Origin: Lepisosteus oculatus
Lineage: Eukaryota > Chordata > Actinopteri > Semionotiformes > Lepisosteidae
Length of the DNA: 64,000 nt
Assembly: GCF_040954835.1 (NCBI RefSeq)
Contig: NC_090711.1
Location: 9,679,501 to 9,743,500 of the forward strand
Direction of reading: 5' to 3'
Shown: positions 37,080 to 49,060 of the stretch, piece by piece
How positions within the stretch are numbered: position 1 is the stretch's first letter
Layout: every line of letters starts with the position of its first letter
The notes under the pieces: model-generated
Database searches by the model: none
Told to the model about the DNA's origin: nothing
Seen by the model: the letters and a program-made list of their open reading frames with translations, nothing else
Program-made: the position numbers and the translations under genes

Positions 37080-40060
37080 AATTAACCCTTTTCTGTGACA
37101 CGAGGTAATGCCGTCTTCTAGGGTCTAAGCACTGGGTGTCGCCCTTAGCTCATCAAAACAATTTGGGAAAAAAATATTCATGCCAATGTACCAAGAAAAT
37201 AAAAATGCGTGAGTCTTTCGGCTTTGAAGTAGGACAGTCGCTGGAAACAGATGCACAGGCGTAAAAGAAAAAACGTAAAGAACACAAAATATTACAAGGA
37301 TTCACCAAGAGTAGAAATGGCAGAATTAAAAATATGAAGTTAAATTAATATAATTTGCCAAGTAAAAGCCCCACAGCCAATAAATCATACGCCATTTGGT
37401 GTCTGTCCGATATTGAATTTTGTGCTTTTCTGCATTTACAACTTTCTTATTCTTGTGTTCTGAAAATGTGAAAGATCTAATCTACAGTCAGAGTCGGAGT
37501 CTAACTGACCTAGGGGGCTGGGTGCAGACTAAGATACCTTCTGATTGCTCTAGTTTGCATTCATTTTCAGTAATTGCTATTATAAAGAAAAAAGGCTAGT
37601 TTTTTTTTTTGTTCTACTAAAGCACCTGTTCAGACACCTTTTATTATCTAAAAAAAAATATGTAATTACTTTCCATTGTGTAAGCCATACCATTTTTTTT
37701 TAATTTGAGGCTCAGTTCTTTGCATGGATTTGTCCTTTTTGTTTTGATCTCTTGTTCTGCTTTGAAAAATAAAATTTGCTAAACAGCAAAAACTGGAAAT
37801 CAGCTTGAGCAGGCATGGACACTGTCAGGCTTGTGAAGTCAGTGGATACCATAATACCAATGGATGCCATAATTGAACATTAAATTAAAGGCTTTTTTTT
37901 GTTCTGAGCTTTGGAAAAAGCTCAGTGAAGTCATTTCCCCAGAGCAATGAGCCAGCTAACATTCAAAATACAGAGAACTATACTGCCTGATTTTTAATAG
38001 CTGTCTCATACCCACCTTGGGTTAAGTGGTGGTGATTCTAAAGGCGAATCATGGTCAGGGTGAGATCTCACAATGCAACTGTGTCACTCAGCAACCCACA
38101 CTTTGAAGACTGGTTACAAAGTTAGGGGTGCCAATCATGGGAGCATCAGGTAGCAGGAGTGCACATCATGTCTCACCTCCAAATCTGATATAAGTAAGTT
38201 TTTTTAAATAATTCCGCAAGAGGTATTCCAGATAATGTAAGCAAATAAAAATTAAATTATTTCCATTCCATGCAATCATCTCTGAAAAACTATGTAACAA
38301 TGGTCTCTGAGATTCTTGAGTGCCTCTTCCTCTGTGTGTTGTTGACTCTGAAGGCCAAATGAAGCTTTGGGCAAACTTGATCAGTTTGAGCCCAGGAATT
38401 TAGGTATCTGAAGGAGATTGCACACTGCCAGCTGAATAAATGATTTTATGATTGTAATCACTGTTGGTGTGAACTTTGCTTGGTATAGAAAACATACTGT
38501 ACACTGGGCCTTGAAGTTAAGGAGTCATAAATTAACCGAATGGTGTACAGTAATTGATACAAATTCGCATTTAAAGACTGGAAGGACAGGAGCTAGGACC
38601 AGGACACAACCTCTTTAACAAAGCAAACTGTCTCAGACAAAAATAACTTTCTTTTTGAAATCTGTTTTCTTGCTCACTATGTTCAGTATCTGCTTAGCTC
38701 ATTGTCTGTATCTGCAATATGTATTTTTTTTTCCTTGCGAGATAATTATTCAGCATTAGTGTGAAACAAGGATGACAACATTTTTAATTGACTCTTTTTT
38801 ATTGGCCAATTGAAACTGCAGGCCATTTAGTATCACTTAGTAACAGTGCTCTTATTATAGTATATACTGTATATAACTCAGGTTATATGGATCTCAATGT
38901 GAGCTAATTAACACCACAAGACTCTAAGTGCAATAAGTCCCCTGTTTTATTTGTAGACATTGTTTCAAAAACAAGGTTTTCACAGTACAATTACTTCAAT
39001 ATTCCAGAGATACAAATATTTGTCAATGTACTTTGGCAAACACAATGAAGATAACATTTTAAAAATCATCTTCATGATATCCTCAAATTATGATGTTGCT
39101 AGCAAACAATTGTAACCACAGTTCTGTTTTAAAATGTCTGTATTTAAGGAAAAATGTTTACTTGTAGGCTGTTTAAACCTTTTTGGTTAAATGCCTTTTC
39201 TAGATTTTTGTTTAAAAAAGGATGGAAAACAGCCTTTATTCATGGAGCTTGTTTCTGCAGTGGAAAAGTTTCCTCCTAGCACTGTTCAAGACCATAGCAC
39301 TGTTATGCAAATCAGGTTTAACATCGCTGTAGCAGGGTGATATTAACTTGAGGTTTTCACTTGGTTTAGCTGGTCTGCACAGCACAAGTGAATTTCACAG
39401 CACCCTCACAGACTTTTTTAAACACTGTACACATACAGTATCGCTACTGCCTGCAGTACATTATATAATAACATAGAAGATTGACCACAGTTTGGCTTAT
39501 AAACCAACAAAAAATAAAAATAAGAAGACATTCTCCATTTGCTCTCCTACGTCAGTCTTATAAGTCTCCTGTTTCCCTTTCTTTCAGTAGTTCTCCATCA
39601 TGTCCAGGTTTTCTTTCAGCATTCATCACATACTTCTTAAGATTTTCATATTTCATCTTGTGACCTGCACATGTAAAACTTTTTTTTTATCTTCGGCAGT
39701 GTAAAAATAAACGTAAGATGCATCGAAATTGAGACATTCATTGGGGCAAACCTTGGGCTGAGTTAAAAGAAAAACTAGCACCATGGGGCTCTGGCAGTGT
39801 GTGTTTTTCAAGATGATCTACTGTCTGATGGATCTAGGGAGGCTTCACCTGAGAATGCTGTCAGCTGCTTAATTGTAACTTTACTTAATTGTCACTTGCT
39901 ACTGCTTACTTTACTCATTGGATGCAGCACTTTTCCACATTGCAATTCCTCATGTGTTTCATTACTTGGGGACATGTGCACTCAGTGCATTTATGTTTAT
40001 GGGACAGGCTATAAACAAGATGTTATAAACAATTGGCCAACGTAGCCTTTTTGGTAGTTA
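37080..40060. other. Intergenic, no gene seen
   Basis: Upstream flank of arfgap1. AT-rich with T-runs, short open frames only, no splice-flanked coding segment on either strand. Confidence 0.5.
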
Positions 40061-41640
40061 GTTGCTAATTGATCTAATGAGCTCATCCAGCCATTTCCAC
40101 ACAGAAACCTACGTATCATCTTCAACAACACGGCTGGGTAGCTTGTTCCAGACTCCCACAGCCATGTGCAAAGTTAAGTGCCTCCAGTTCTCATAGTCGA
40201 CTTCCAGATTTTGAATACTTGGATTAGATCCCCTTGTAATCATCTCTTTTCAAGACTAAGAAGATTCAGTTCCTTCAAACATTCTGTGCAAGACTTTACT
40301 TTCAGCGCCAGAATGTACTCTATCTGGGTGCTGTTCTCTGGACTGTTTGCAGAGCAGCAATATGCTTTCTATAACATGGTGACCCAATGTGTACACATTA
40401 TTCTAAATGGAGCTATTATTGTGCATGATACAATTTTAACATAACATCCCCTGATGTAAGTTCTACTCTTTTAACTATACAGTACATCCTAATTGTTTGC
40501 CTGTTTATTGCTTCCCCACATTGTCAAGAAGATGTTTCATACGTTTTCATAAGTAGCCTCATATAGCTCACTGTGTTTCCCATTTTATATCTATATTTAC
40601 AGTATGTTTTTGTTACCTGCATTTAAAATTGCCTACCGTACATCTCGTCTACTTTAAATGTCACCTGCCAGGTGTTTTCGTAGTCTTTATTTTTATCTTT
40701 TACCTTTTTGAATTGCATTTACTGCTTCTACAGTATTTGCTAATCCTGCTGTTTTGGTATAATCTTTAAGTTTGGCTAATCTTTCTAATTGTACCACAAT
40801 CTAGTTCACTGATATAGATTAGGAAGAGTAATCCTATTACAGATCTCTCATGACATCTCCACAATTTAAGTAATAACCCCTTATCTGAGATCTCCGTTAT
40901 GTATTAACCAATTCTCAGTCCGCAGACTTGCATTTTCCTGAATGCCAGCCTATAATTTGAGTATTAATCTTTCATTAAGAATTTAGCTTAGGCAAGGTTA
41001 GGGAAGACCTCTCATTTCTAACTCCTTGCTCACTATACGTGGTCTAGGTTATACTGTATAACCACATAGATGATCCTCTGGTTTTGTCCTAATAATTGTT
41101 TCCATAAACATCCAGGTAATGGGTGTTTGACATATTGGTAGTTACTTGGTGAAAACTGGAATTGTTTTTCTCACTTTAATGGATGGGCACTATATTAGCA
41201 ATTCTCCTAGGTACTACCCCTGTCTTGAGTGATTGTTGGAAGAGTTACATCAATGGCTTCTGAAAAACATCTATTGTTTTCCTGAGGCCGATTGATAAGA
41301 TACCGTCGGGCCCTGGGAATTTATTAATCTCGAGAACTTCTAGTACCCAAAACACTTCACTTACAGACTTAATAGAGAACTTTGTCCTTCCAGTTCACGC
41401 TGTTGACTTATTCCTTAGTGAACACGAGTGAACTACTCAGTACATCAGCAATTTCCCTTCCATTGTCTAGACATTGCATTGTTGTCCCAGATACTGTCTA
41501 TTTGATCTGGGTGGTCCTTAATCATCCTTATCCTCATTATCCTGGGTTCTTCTGCTGTTGTATTGAAATAAATTATTATTCGTTTTAGCTTTCATAGCAG
41601 TTTCCTTTCCATTACTTCATTGTACTCTTTTTCTTTGGTT
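40060..41640. repeat. Degraded LINE-like block
   Basis: The stretch reads like the antisense of a decayed non-LTR retrotransposon of the kind dispersed in fish genomes: cttgttccagactcccacagc, gtgcctccagttctcatag, gggccctgggaatttattaatctc. No intact frame. Class cannot be fixed by eye. Confidence 0.4.
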
Positions 41641-41644
41641 TTTG

Positions 41645-41745
41645 CCCTGCAATGGGCTATCATCCTGTGTAGGGTGTACCCTGCTTTGTATCCATTGCCT
41701 GGCGGAACCCTATATTGGACAAAATGGTTGGAAAATAGATGGATA
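41645..41745 (+). mobile_element. SINE 3' fragment
   Basis: Matches the 3' half of the family at 22-346: gccctgcaatgggctatcat, gggtgtaccctgctttgta, ggttggaaaatagatgga. The head is missing. Confidence 0.65.
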
Positions 41746-42161
41746 TACTGTGTTTGAGTTTTGACAAAGGTCAGGTTTCTTCTGTTTATTATTGTTTATT
41801 TTCTGTGTCACAGAAAGGAAAATCACAAAGCTCATGGAGCACTGTCCTGTCCTCAGTGGAAATTCTATAGCAAGGAAAAGAACATGGCTTTGTGTCTTTT
41901 TTATGCAGAACAAGAGAAATTTGCTTTTCTTTCTTATTGCTTTAGGAGCCTAGATTTAGTTTAAAATTTTTAATTATTATTACTTTACCTTGTTTATTAT
42001 TGGTACTTGGAAAGTTCCGTGAGCTTGTGTAAAACATCACAGTAATTAGAAAGGCCGAAGTACAAGTGGCTGCTGTTCTCTGCGCTCAAAGAAGCTGAGG
42101 ACGTCTGTGTGCTCTGCTTATGTGTGTGCACGCAGATTTTCCACCAATGCTAGGGGCAAAC

Positions 42162-42186
42162 CTTATCTGGCTGAGGGTGATATAAA
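42162..42186 (+). promoter_or_regulatory. Rh gene promoter: GATA site and TATA box
   Basis: CTTATCT (42162-42168, AGATAAG on the other strand) is a GATA-factor site, and TATAAA at 42181-42186 is a TATA box about 60 bases before the ATG. The predicted start is near 42210, giving a 5' UTR of roughly 35 bases. No splice acceptor is needed to reach the ATG. Confidence 0.55.
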
Positions 42187-42244
42187 GAGAGGGAGAGAGT
42201 GAGAAACAGTTGCACTGAGGCACGCTCTTGTGAGACCTGACAGC

Positions 42245-43669
42245 ATGAAGCAGCCATCTAGCAGTCTGAAGTACCGGCTACCGGTGCTCGTGGTCATTCT
42301 GGAGGTCCTTCTGTTGAGTCTGTATGCCGGCTTTGTGACCTATGATGACAATGCGAATGCCAAGCTGCAGAGCAACCACACAGACCCGATGGATAATTCC
42401 CTCTACAAGGACTACCTGTTCTTTACTGACGTGCAGGTCATGATCTTCATTGGATTTGGCTGCCTTCTGGCCTTCATGCGGCTCTACGGTTTTGGGGGCA
42501 TGGTCTTCAACTTCCTGACAGCCACTTTCTCTATCCAGTGGGCCCTGCTGGCACAGGGCTTCTTCCATTTCCACTCTGACGGCAAGATCCACCTGGGGGT
42601 GATTAACCTCCTGAACGCTGAGTTTGCCTGCGCTGTGGTCCTCATCTCGTTCGGAGCTGTGCTAGGCAAGACCAGCCCCATGCAGCTCCTGGTCATGGCT
42701 TTCCTGGAGGTGCCCATGTTTGCTGTCACCGAGTGGGCAGTCCTGAAGTATCTCAAGATCAACGACGCCGGGGGTTCCATCCTCATCCACCTCTTTGCCT
42801 GCTACTTTGGTCTGGCTGTCACTCGTGTCCTCTACCGGCCCGGCCTCAGCGACGGCCACGCCAAGGAGGGCACCTGTTACCAATCAGACATCCTCTCGGT
42901 GATGGGCACCCTTTTCCTCTGGGTCTTTTGGCCATCCTTCAACTCGGCACTGGCACTGCCAGGAGATGACCAGCACAGGGCAATCCTCCACACTTTCATA
43001 GGACTCAGCTCCTCCACGCTCACGGCCTTCGCCCTCTCCGCTCTGCTGAGCAAGAGGGGCAAGCTGACCATGGCCGACGTGCAGAACGTCACTCTGGCAG
43101 GAGGCGTGACGGTGGGGGCCTCCGTGGACATGATGATCACCCCGGCGGCCGCCTTTGCCCTGGGGGTGCTGGGCTGCACCGCCTGCATGTTCGGCTACAA
43201 GTACCTCACCCCCTTCCTGGCCCGCCGCCTGCGGATCCAGGACCAGTGCGGCATCCACAACCTCCACGGCCTCACCGGCCTCATCTCGTGCTTCGCCGGC
43301 ATCGTGGCCATTCTGCTGGCCAGCGAGGACGTCTATGGGCCCAGCATGTATGAGACATTTGCTCACCGTGCCCCCGTGGAAGGGGACCCCAGGCTGCCGG
43401 CCCTCCAGAGGCTGATTCCTGGGATCCAGGCCGGGGAAGGACGCACGGCCCAGCAGCAGGCCCTGTATCAGCTAGCAGCCATTGCTGCTACCATCGGGGC
43501 CTCTCTGGCGGGTGGCGCTCTGACAGGCTTCGTGCTGAAGCTGCCCTGCCTGGCACAGCCCCCGGATGAGTTCTGCTACGACGACGAGTTCTTCTTCGAG
43601 GTGCCGGCTGACTACGATAACACGGGGGCCTCCGAGACTCCTTGCAGTCCCGACGAACCCAAGGCCTGA
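42245..43669 (+). CDS. Rh-family ammonia channel glycoprotein, intronless, 474 aa
   Basis: Single open frame from ATG 42245 (A at -3) to TGA. The in-frame GTG upstream is not needed. Rh glycoproteins conduct ammonia across plasma membranes (red cells, gill, kidney) as 12-helix subunits in trimers. Visible features: an N-terminal membrane segment (about 12-32), an N-glycosylation site NHT (44-46) in the first outer loop, the first Phe gate F127 (NAEF), D174, the twin histidines H182 (ILIHLF) and H341 (HNLHG), and the second Phe gate F232 (WPSF). Length fits RHAG, RHBG and RHCG (409-480). It is not an obvious orthologue of one of them: LGKTSP, HNLHGL and GYKYLTP look RHAG- or RHBG-like and the N-terminus is unlike all three. 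The Rhp2-like or fish-specific Rhcg-like branches are possible. Family genes normally have about ten introns, so a retrogene origin is likely. GC-rich third positions set it apart from its AT-rich flanks. Confidence 0.95.
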   Translation: MKQPSSSLKYRLPVLVVILEVLLLSLYAGFVTYDDNANAKLQSNHTDPMDNSLYKDYLFFTDVQVMIFIGFGCLLAFMRLYGFGGMVFNFLTATFSIQWALLAQGFFHFHSDGKIHLGVINLLNAEFACAVVLISFGAVLGKTSPMQLLVMAFLEVPMFAVTEWAVLKYLKINDAGGSILIHLFACYFGLAVTRVLYRPGLSDGHAKEGTCYQSDILSVMGTLFLWVFWPSFNSALALPGDDQHRAILHTFIGLSSSTLTAFALSALLSKRGKLTMADVQNVTLAGGVTVGASVDMMITPAAAFALGVLGCTACMFGYKYLTPFLARRLRIQDQCGIHNLHGLTGLISCFAGIVAILLASEDVYGPSMYETFAHRAPVEGDPRLPALQRLIPGIQAGEGRTAQQQALYQLAAIAATIGASLAGGALTGFVLKLPCLAQPPDEFCYDDEFFFEVPADYDNTGASETPCSPDEPKA

Positions 43670-45642
43670 CCTACTCCGCCTTTAGACCTAAGGCGCGGAC
43701 AGCTGCCACGCCTGTGGTTTTTGAATAGCAGATGCAGTTCTTTTCCATGCACAAGAATGCCATAAAACCATGGACTGTTTCCCACAAGGTGGTGAATTGT
43801 TTTACAATTGTTTTGACCTCAGACAGCTCAGTTCCTGGTACTGTTTCAGCCCGAAAGCAGTAGGCAGTGTTGTGTATGATACACGCAATGATTTTAACAA
43901 TGATAACAATAGTAGTAAAACATTTTGCCATGTCTAGGAGCTCTGCTAAATCTGTTTTTCAATAGTTTTTGCTGTAGGCGAGTATTTCCACAAGTGCTGT
44001 ATTTTGTATGTGCACTTACATAGTGTTACATGCTGTCGATCAAGGTGCTACTACTGCTGCTTCTGTATAAAATGGATGCATAATGCAAATTACACACTAA
44101 TTAGATTATTCTTCCAGTTTGTTTTGTTTCCTCTCCTCAGCCGAGTTTTTCCTGAGTAGCAATATATCCATGGAAACCACTGTGTGCTAATGGTATCATT
44201 CTTCAATAGCATTGAACAGGTGTTAATTTTTCAATGGTTAATGAATGTTTTTTGAATATTCTTGATTGTTGCCTTATGCACAGATAATCTGCATAATTCT
44301 GGATAGTGTGGGTCTTCATTCTCCTTCTTTTACATTATCTGCAGTACCTGTTTCACAAACACCTATCAGGATCATGCACCCAACCCTGAGTTAAACATGG
44401 AGTCATGAACTACAATCTGTTGATAAAATGAAAATGTGAGCCATAGTGCCAACAACATTTTAAACTCAACAACGGTATTGTGTCCAGTGAAAAACCTTAG
44501 ACTTTGAGGGTTGTGGTTCTTTCTGATGGGCTGCCTCATCCATGCATAGCATTGCAGGAGGTTCCTATAACACTCTATTAGGTATTATTTTGTTTATATA
44601 CAAAAGCATTAAGCATATGTGTAAATTGCTTTATATTTTCATAGGATGCTCTGTTTCTGTAATTATTTCTGATACTGTAGATAGATCAGGTAGATAATTA
44701 GATACTTAGGATAATTAATTCCAAAAGCAAAGGAGTACTGTGTAAGATGTGTGGCCTAACAATATGGCATAATAAAGTGTGTTTTCTTCTTTTAACCTGT
44801 GAACATAGTACTGTGTCAACCCACAGGATAGTGTGGTATTCTTTTGTTTGTGGGGATTTGGTTAGCAAGATCAGAATATTTGTCATTTGTGCTCCAGGAA
44901 TACAGAAGGTGTCATTGAAAGCAACTTATTGCAGTGTGTTAAATTCCTCAGTGGCTCTGAAGCTCTGGAGCTCCTACTTTGTCATTAGTTTGATCCAGCA
45001 GCAACTCAGTGGTATGGATTCCTCTGCTTGTCACAGAAATCATTTTTACCCTGCCACTGAAGGGTCCTGTTGCAGAATACAGATGATGAACCAGAAATGA
45101 GTCTGAGCAGGAGCTGCAGTGAAATGTTAGGTTTTTAGAAGACTTACTATCATTTAACTGTTTATTAATGTGAATATCAAGAATGTATTATATATATTTA
45201 ATCAGTTTTTGTGAGATTTTATCCATCTGATTTGAAAACGTCTGGCACTTTCAGAGATCTAAAGGCATCAAGTTTAATTTAGTACAGTCTCTCTTTTCTC
45301 CCGCTTTGAAAGCTTTGCACTCTGTGCCTTATCATGCTTTGTCAGCTGCAATCACAGCCCTTTGGCTGATTTCAACCTGTGTCTGTTGGGAGAAACATGA
45401 CAAACGTATGATTGAGGTATTTCCCAGTCACAGAAAATGGGATTGAAATGAACATTGATACAGTATAACATGAAATAGCAACATACTTTCTATATGTAGC
45501 ATGGTATCTTGAGAAATTGTGCAGATAAATGGACATTTTAAAGTCTGTAAATGTGTAGGGCAGACTCTTCTTTTTATGTACATGTACAGTATGGGCATTT
45601 TTCTTAAATTACTCTTTTGTAATGCACTGCCTTAGAAATAAA
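43670..45642 (+). other. Rh gene 3' region with two polyadenylation signals
   Basis: AT-rich after the stop. AATAAA occurs at 44771-44776 and 45637-45642. The second is followed at 45654-45660 by seven A residues. No other coding segment supported. Confidence 0.4.
44771..44776 (+). terminator. Candidate Rh gene polyadenylation signal
   Basis: AATAAA followed closely by gtgtgttttcttctttt, a good GT/T-rich downstream element. It would give a 3' UTR of about 1.1 kb. Confidence 0.4.
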
Positions 45643-46102
45643 ATGTGGCTTCCAAAAAAACGAAACACCACACAGAAGCAATCCACCACCTCTTGAATGT
45701 CACACGGCGCTGTGCGCAAGTTAAGATGACTTTGTGCAAAGCTGGGAGCCTGAGGCATCATAAAATTCCAATGAAACAAAAACAGATAATCTTTAACTTT
45801 CCAGAATAGGGCCGGGATGCGTTGACGACCACTGAAAAGAATCTTCAGGGCCAGAACAGGTCACACGTGTGTTTCTGACAACAAATCAAAGTTCAAGGTG
45901 AGTGTAAACTGAACTGGACTGCTGACACATGAAGAAAAAGAAAATGAACCTGACAGTGGAATACTTCTGCAAAGGGCATGGCAATTGTAATTTGTATTCA
46001 TAGTATTTTTTCCCTTCTACCATGGAAGTAACATGGTGCACCGGTGCTGCTTAGATAGAAACCTCTGCATATGAATGCAGATTAACTACTGTATTGTACA
46101 TG

Positions 46103-46290
46103 ACAAGCTGCCCAGAGATGTTGTTGAAGCTGAAACCCTGGTTAGCCACATAACTGCCAATCCTGTGTGAACAGCCCCCTCAAAAAACTGTGATTGTTCT
46201 TATATTCTTATGCATCATCAGATCAATGTAAAAATGCAAGTCTGTTAGAATTTCCAAGACCTAATCCATGGTAATGGAGCAAAATACACC
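46103..46290. repeat. Repeat copy A of a local pair (LINE-tail-like)
   Basis: Shares acaagctgcccagagatg, gttgaagctgaaaccctggt, tgtgattgttcttatattct and aatgcaagtctgttagaatt with 46853-47043. The first part is typical of a widespread fish LINE-like tail. Confidence 0.7.
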
Positions 46291-46852
46291 ATCTGAAAAT
46301 TCTAACTTTCTGAGGACCACAGTCCCTCTTAAATCAATAAATCAATGACATTTCACAATGCTATTAAAAATACAAGGCAGTGCAATCGGAGGCTGAGACA
46401 TACTCATTCACCAGTTAACCCAGAGGTTTATGAGCTTTTGGCCACGTCTGTGGCGCCTGACAAGTCTCCAGTGCATTTGTCTGGGACTACGGCCCTCCAT
46501 TTCATCTTGATGGAGCTGGACATTTCTGTGAACTGGCTATTTCCTCAACAATGTTATCAGGAAAACACTGCAAATACCAAAGAGAAAGACAAAAACTGGT
46601 AACCATTTCCCTTTTCTGGTACAAAACAATTCCAATAATTCAGTGTATTTTGAACGCATTACAGTAGTCTGAAAATGTTGATGTTTTTGTCATACCCCGC
46701 ACACACACGCCACCCCTCCCAGCCATGAACACAATTCAAAATAAAAGCACAATTCACAGCTATCTACATCTGACTATATTTATATTTTGTGAAGATCCAG
46801 AACTGTATTTAACACTGAAAGCAGCAGGGACTTCTTTACACACAGGGTTAGA

Positions 46853-47043
46853 ACAAGCTGCCCAGAGATGCTGTTGAAGCTGAAACCCTGGTTTCCTTCA
46901 AGAAACAGAGATCTATGGATTAATTAGCTCCTTAACTGCCGCCTCCTCATCTGTGATTGTTCTTATATTCTTATGCATCATAAGAGCGGTGTAAAAATGC
47001 AAGTCTGTTAGAATTTCCAGGATCTAATGTAATGGAGAAAAAT
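46853..47043. repeat. Repeat copy B of a local pair (LINE-tail-like)
   Basis: Second, slightly longer copy of 46103-46290, with an extra segment around tttccttcaagaaacagag that copy A lacks. The two copies start about 750 bp apart in the same orientation. Confidence 0.7.
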
Positions 47044-48716
47044 ACATTTCTGTCAGAAGGTACGTTTAGACCAAGTGTTAAAACTAAGTCTAAGTCTAAG
47101 TCGGTACTAAGCAGGCGGTTTGGGCAAGTGTGGTGGGAGCTATGGCTGCACTCTGGAGGTCTCCAGTTAGCACTGCAGCTGCACTGCAGTTCCTCTCTTC
47201 CAGCCCGAGACTGTGAGAGCAGTCCCTCAGAGTGGTGAGGCTGCAGGGCACAGCTCACCACAGTTAAGTGCTCCAGGTCTCACATGACAGGAGCGCCCTG
47301 GTTTCTTCCAGCATGTGATCATCACAAGGGATTTTCTGCTTTCACCTCAAAAGACTCTATCTGTATACCGTATAAGACTCATTTGGCATTAGTCTTAATG
47401 GGAAGCACAGGTCAAGTCCACTGAAATAAACATGCCTAAGGTGCAAAATTCGAAAGGCTCGCTTTAATGTCTGTTCAAGTTTAGGAGCTTGAAGAGTTTG
47501 GCTACTGACTATGTCTGTGAACTCCTCAAAACCTTACTCATCACTTGTGATCTTTGGCCTCGTTTTGGTACCTGGAACTAGTTCCTGTTCTGTTGCTGTG
47601 AAGTGAACTCCAGCCCTCCATTGGATTTTGTAAATCAGTCAGAATTAAAACCCATTTCATGCTGTAGGTTTTAGTTCAATTTAATTTACTAAAAGATGTT
47701 GTGTATACTTGTCTCTATTACAGCGTGTGTCCATTTGTCTTGTTTTATTTACACCTTGAAAAATGTCAGGTCACGAGAGGCCCTGCGTAGATTTAAAATG
47801 GTGGAGAGTGGAACTGCATCTGCATGGAATCTGCAAAGGATCAAGTTCATGGGGAAAAAAGAAAAAACTCACAGTTTCACCAGTAGAACATTCTTCTGGT
47901 GATTGGCTGTGCTCGGTTCAACGACCCTCACGCCACTAATGGTCCGATGAAAATGATACAGATAAGCCCCCCAGAATCTGCACTGTCAGGCCACCTGTTT
48001 ATTTGCACAATGGCAGCTCCGCAGAAGTACAGAAGTAGCTCTCTCTGCCAACATTGCAAACTCAGATGTGTCCAGGGGTTACGTTTGTGTGGGAAGCCAC
48101 AGAAACTGGGGCAGTTTTCCAACCCGTCCAAACATAGAGGCATTTGGCCAACTGCGTTTTGCCCTTAGGGGCAATCCGATGGGTCATGTGACTCACAGAG
48201 CCCAGATCTGAAGCAGCGGCATTGGAATAATTCTACTTGTTAAGCCGTAGTTACTGATCAACAATATCTTTTGCAAGTTTATTAGACATTGATTCATCCC
48301 AGCGATAGGTACCAGTACTAAAGATTCTCAGCTAATTAGAATTTCTGGGAGGGATGACAGTACGTACTGTCTGAATATTGTCAGCCCTTGAAAGAGCTTG
48401 GTTAATTCATCTGTGCACTTCACTACTTTTTAGTAACTCAATCAATGTGCGACAGATGTTGAAATAATGTTAGAGAAGCCTTCTGTTTTTGTTTATTGTG
48501 ATTTGATGATAATAAAGGAACCATTCTGGACCATTTAGTTACATCTGATTTCTCATGCACACGTCTTTAAATGAGCACCCTGAAGTGGAAATCTTCCATA
48601 TAGCATAATTGCAGCAATTGTATCAGCCAAAAGATAGTCAATGATTACTTCACTGCAGTTTGTTTGCAGAAATTATAATTTGATTATAATTATAACTAGA
48701 AATTGAATTTAATGCT

Positions 48717-49060
48717 GGCACAGTGGTTAGTACTGGTGCCTTGCAGCACTAGGGCCCTGGGTTCGAGTCCAGGGGTCCTGGCTGGGTGGAGTTTCTATGT
48801 TCTCCACGTCTTTGTGTGGGTTTCAACTGGGTACCCTGGTGTCATAGTCAAAAAACATACTGTACTGGTAGGTTAATTGATTTCTGGGAAAACTGGCCCT
48901 GGTGTGAGTGTGTGCTTGTGTCTGTGTGTGCCCTGTGATATACAGTACTGGTGTCCTATCCAGGATGTATCCTCCTTTTTGTGCTTTGCTTGCCGGGACA
49001 GGCTCTGGCTCTCCAGTGACCCTGAACTGGATAAAGCACTTAGAAAATGGATAAATTGAT
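48717..49060 (+). mobile_element. tRNA-derived SINE copy, full length
   Basis: Head ggcacagtggttagtactgg with B-box-like gggttcgagtcc, body with gttctccacgtctttgtgtg, 3' end gcacttagaaaatggataa. It keeps the canonical GGTTCGA core, so it may be among the youngest copies here. Confidence 0.82.

Noticed and set aside
42884-43366. 160-codon minus-strand open frame and other frames inside the Rh gene
   Set aside because: Shadows of the GC-rich Rh coding sequence in other frames; no independent motif or start context.
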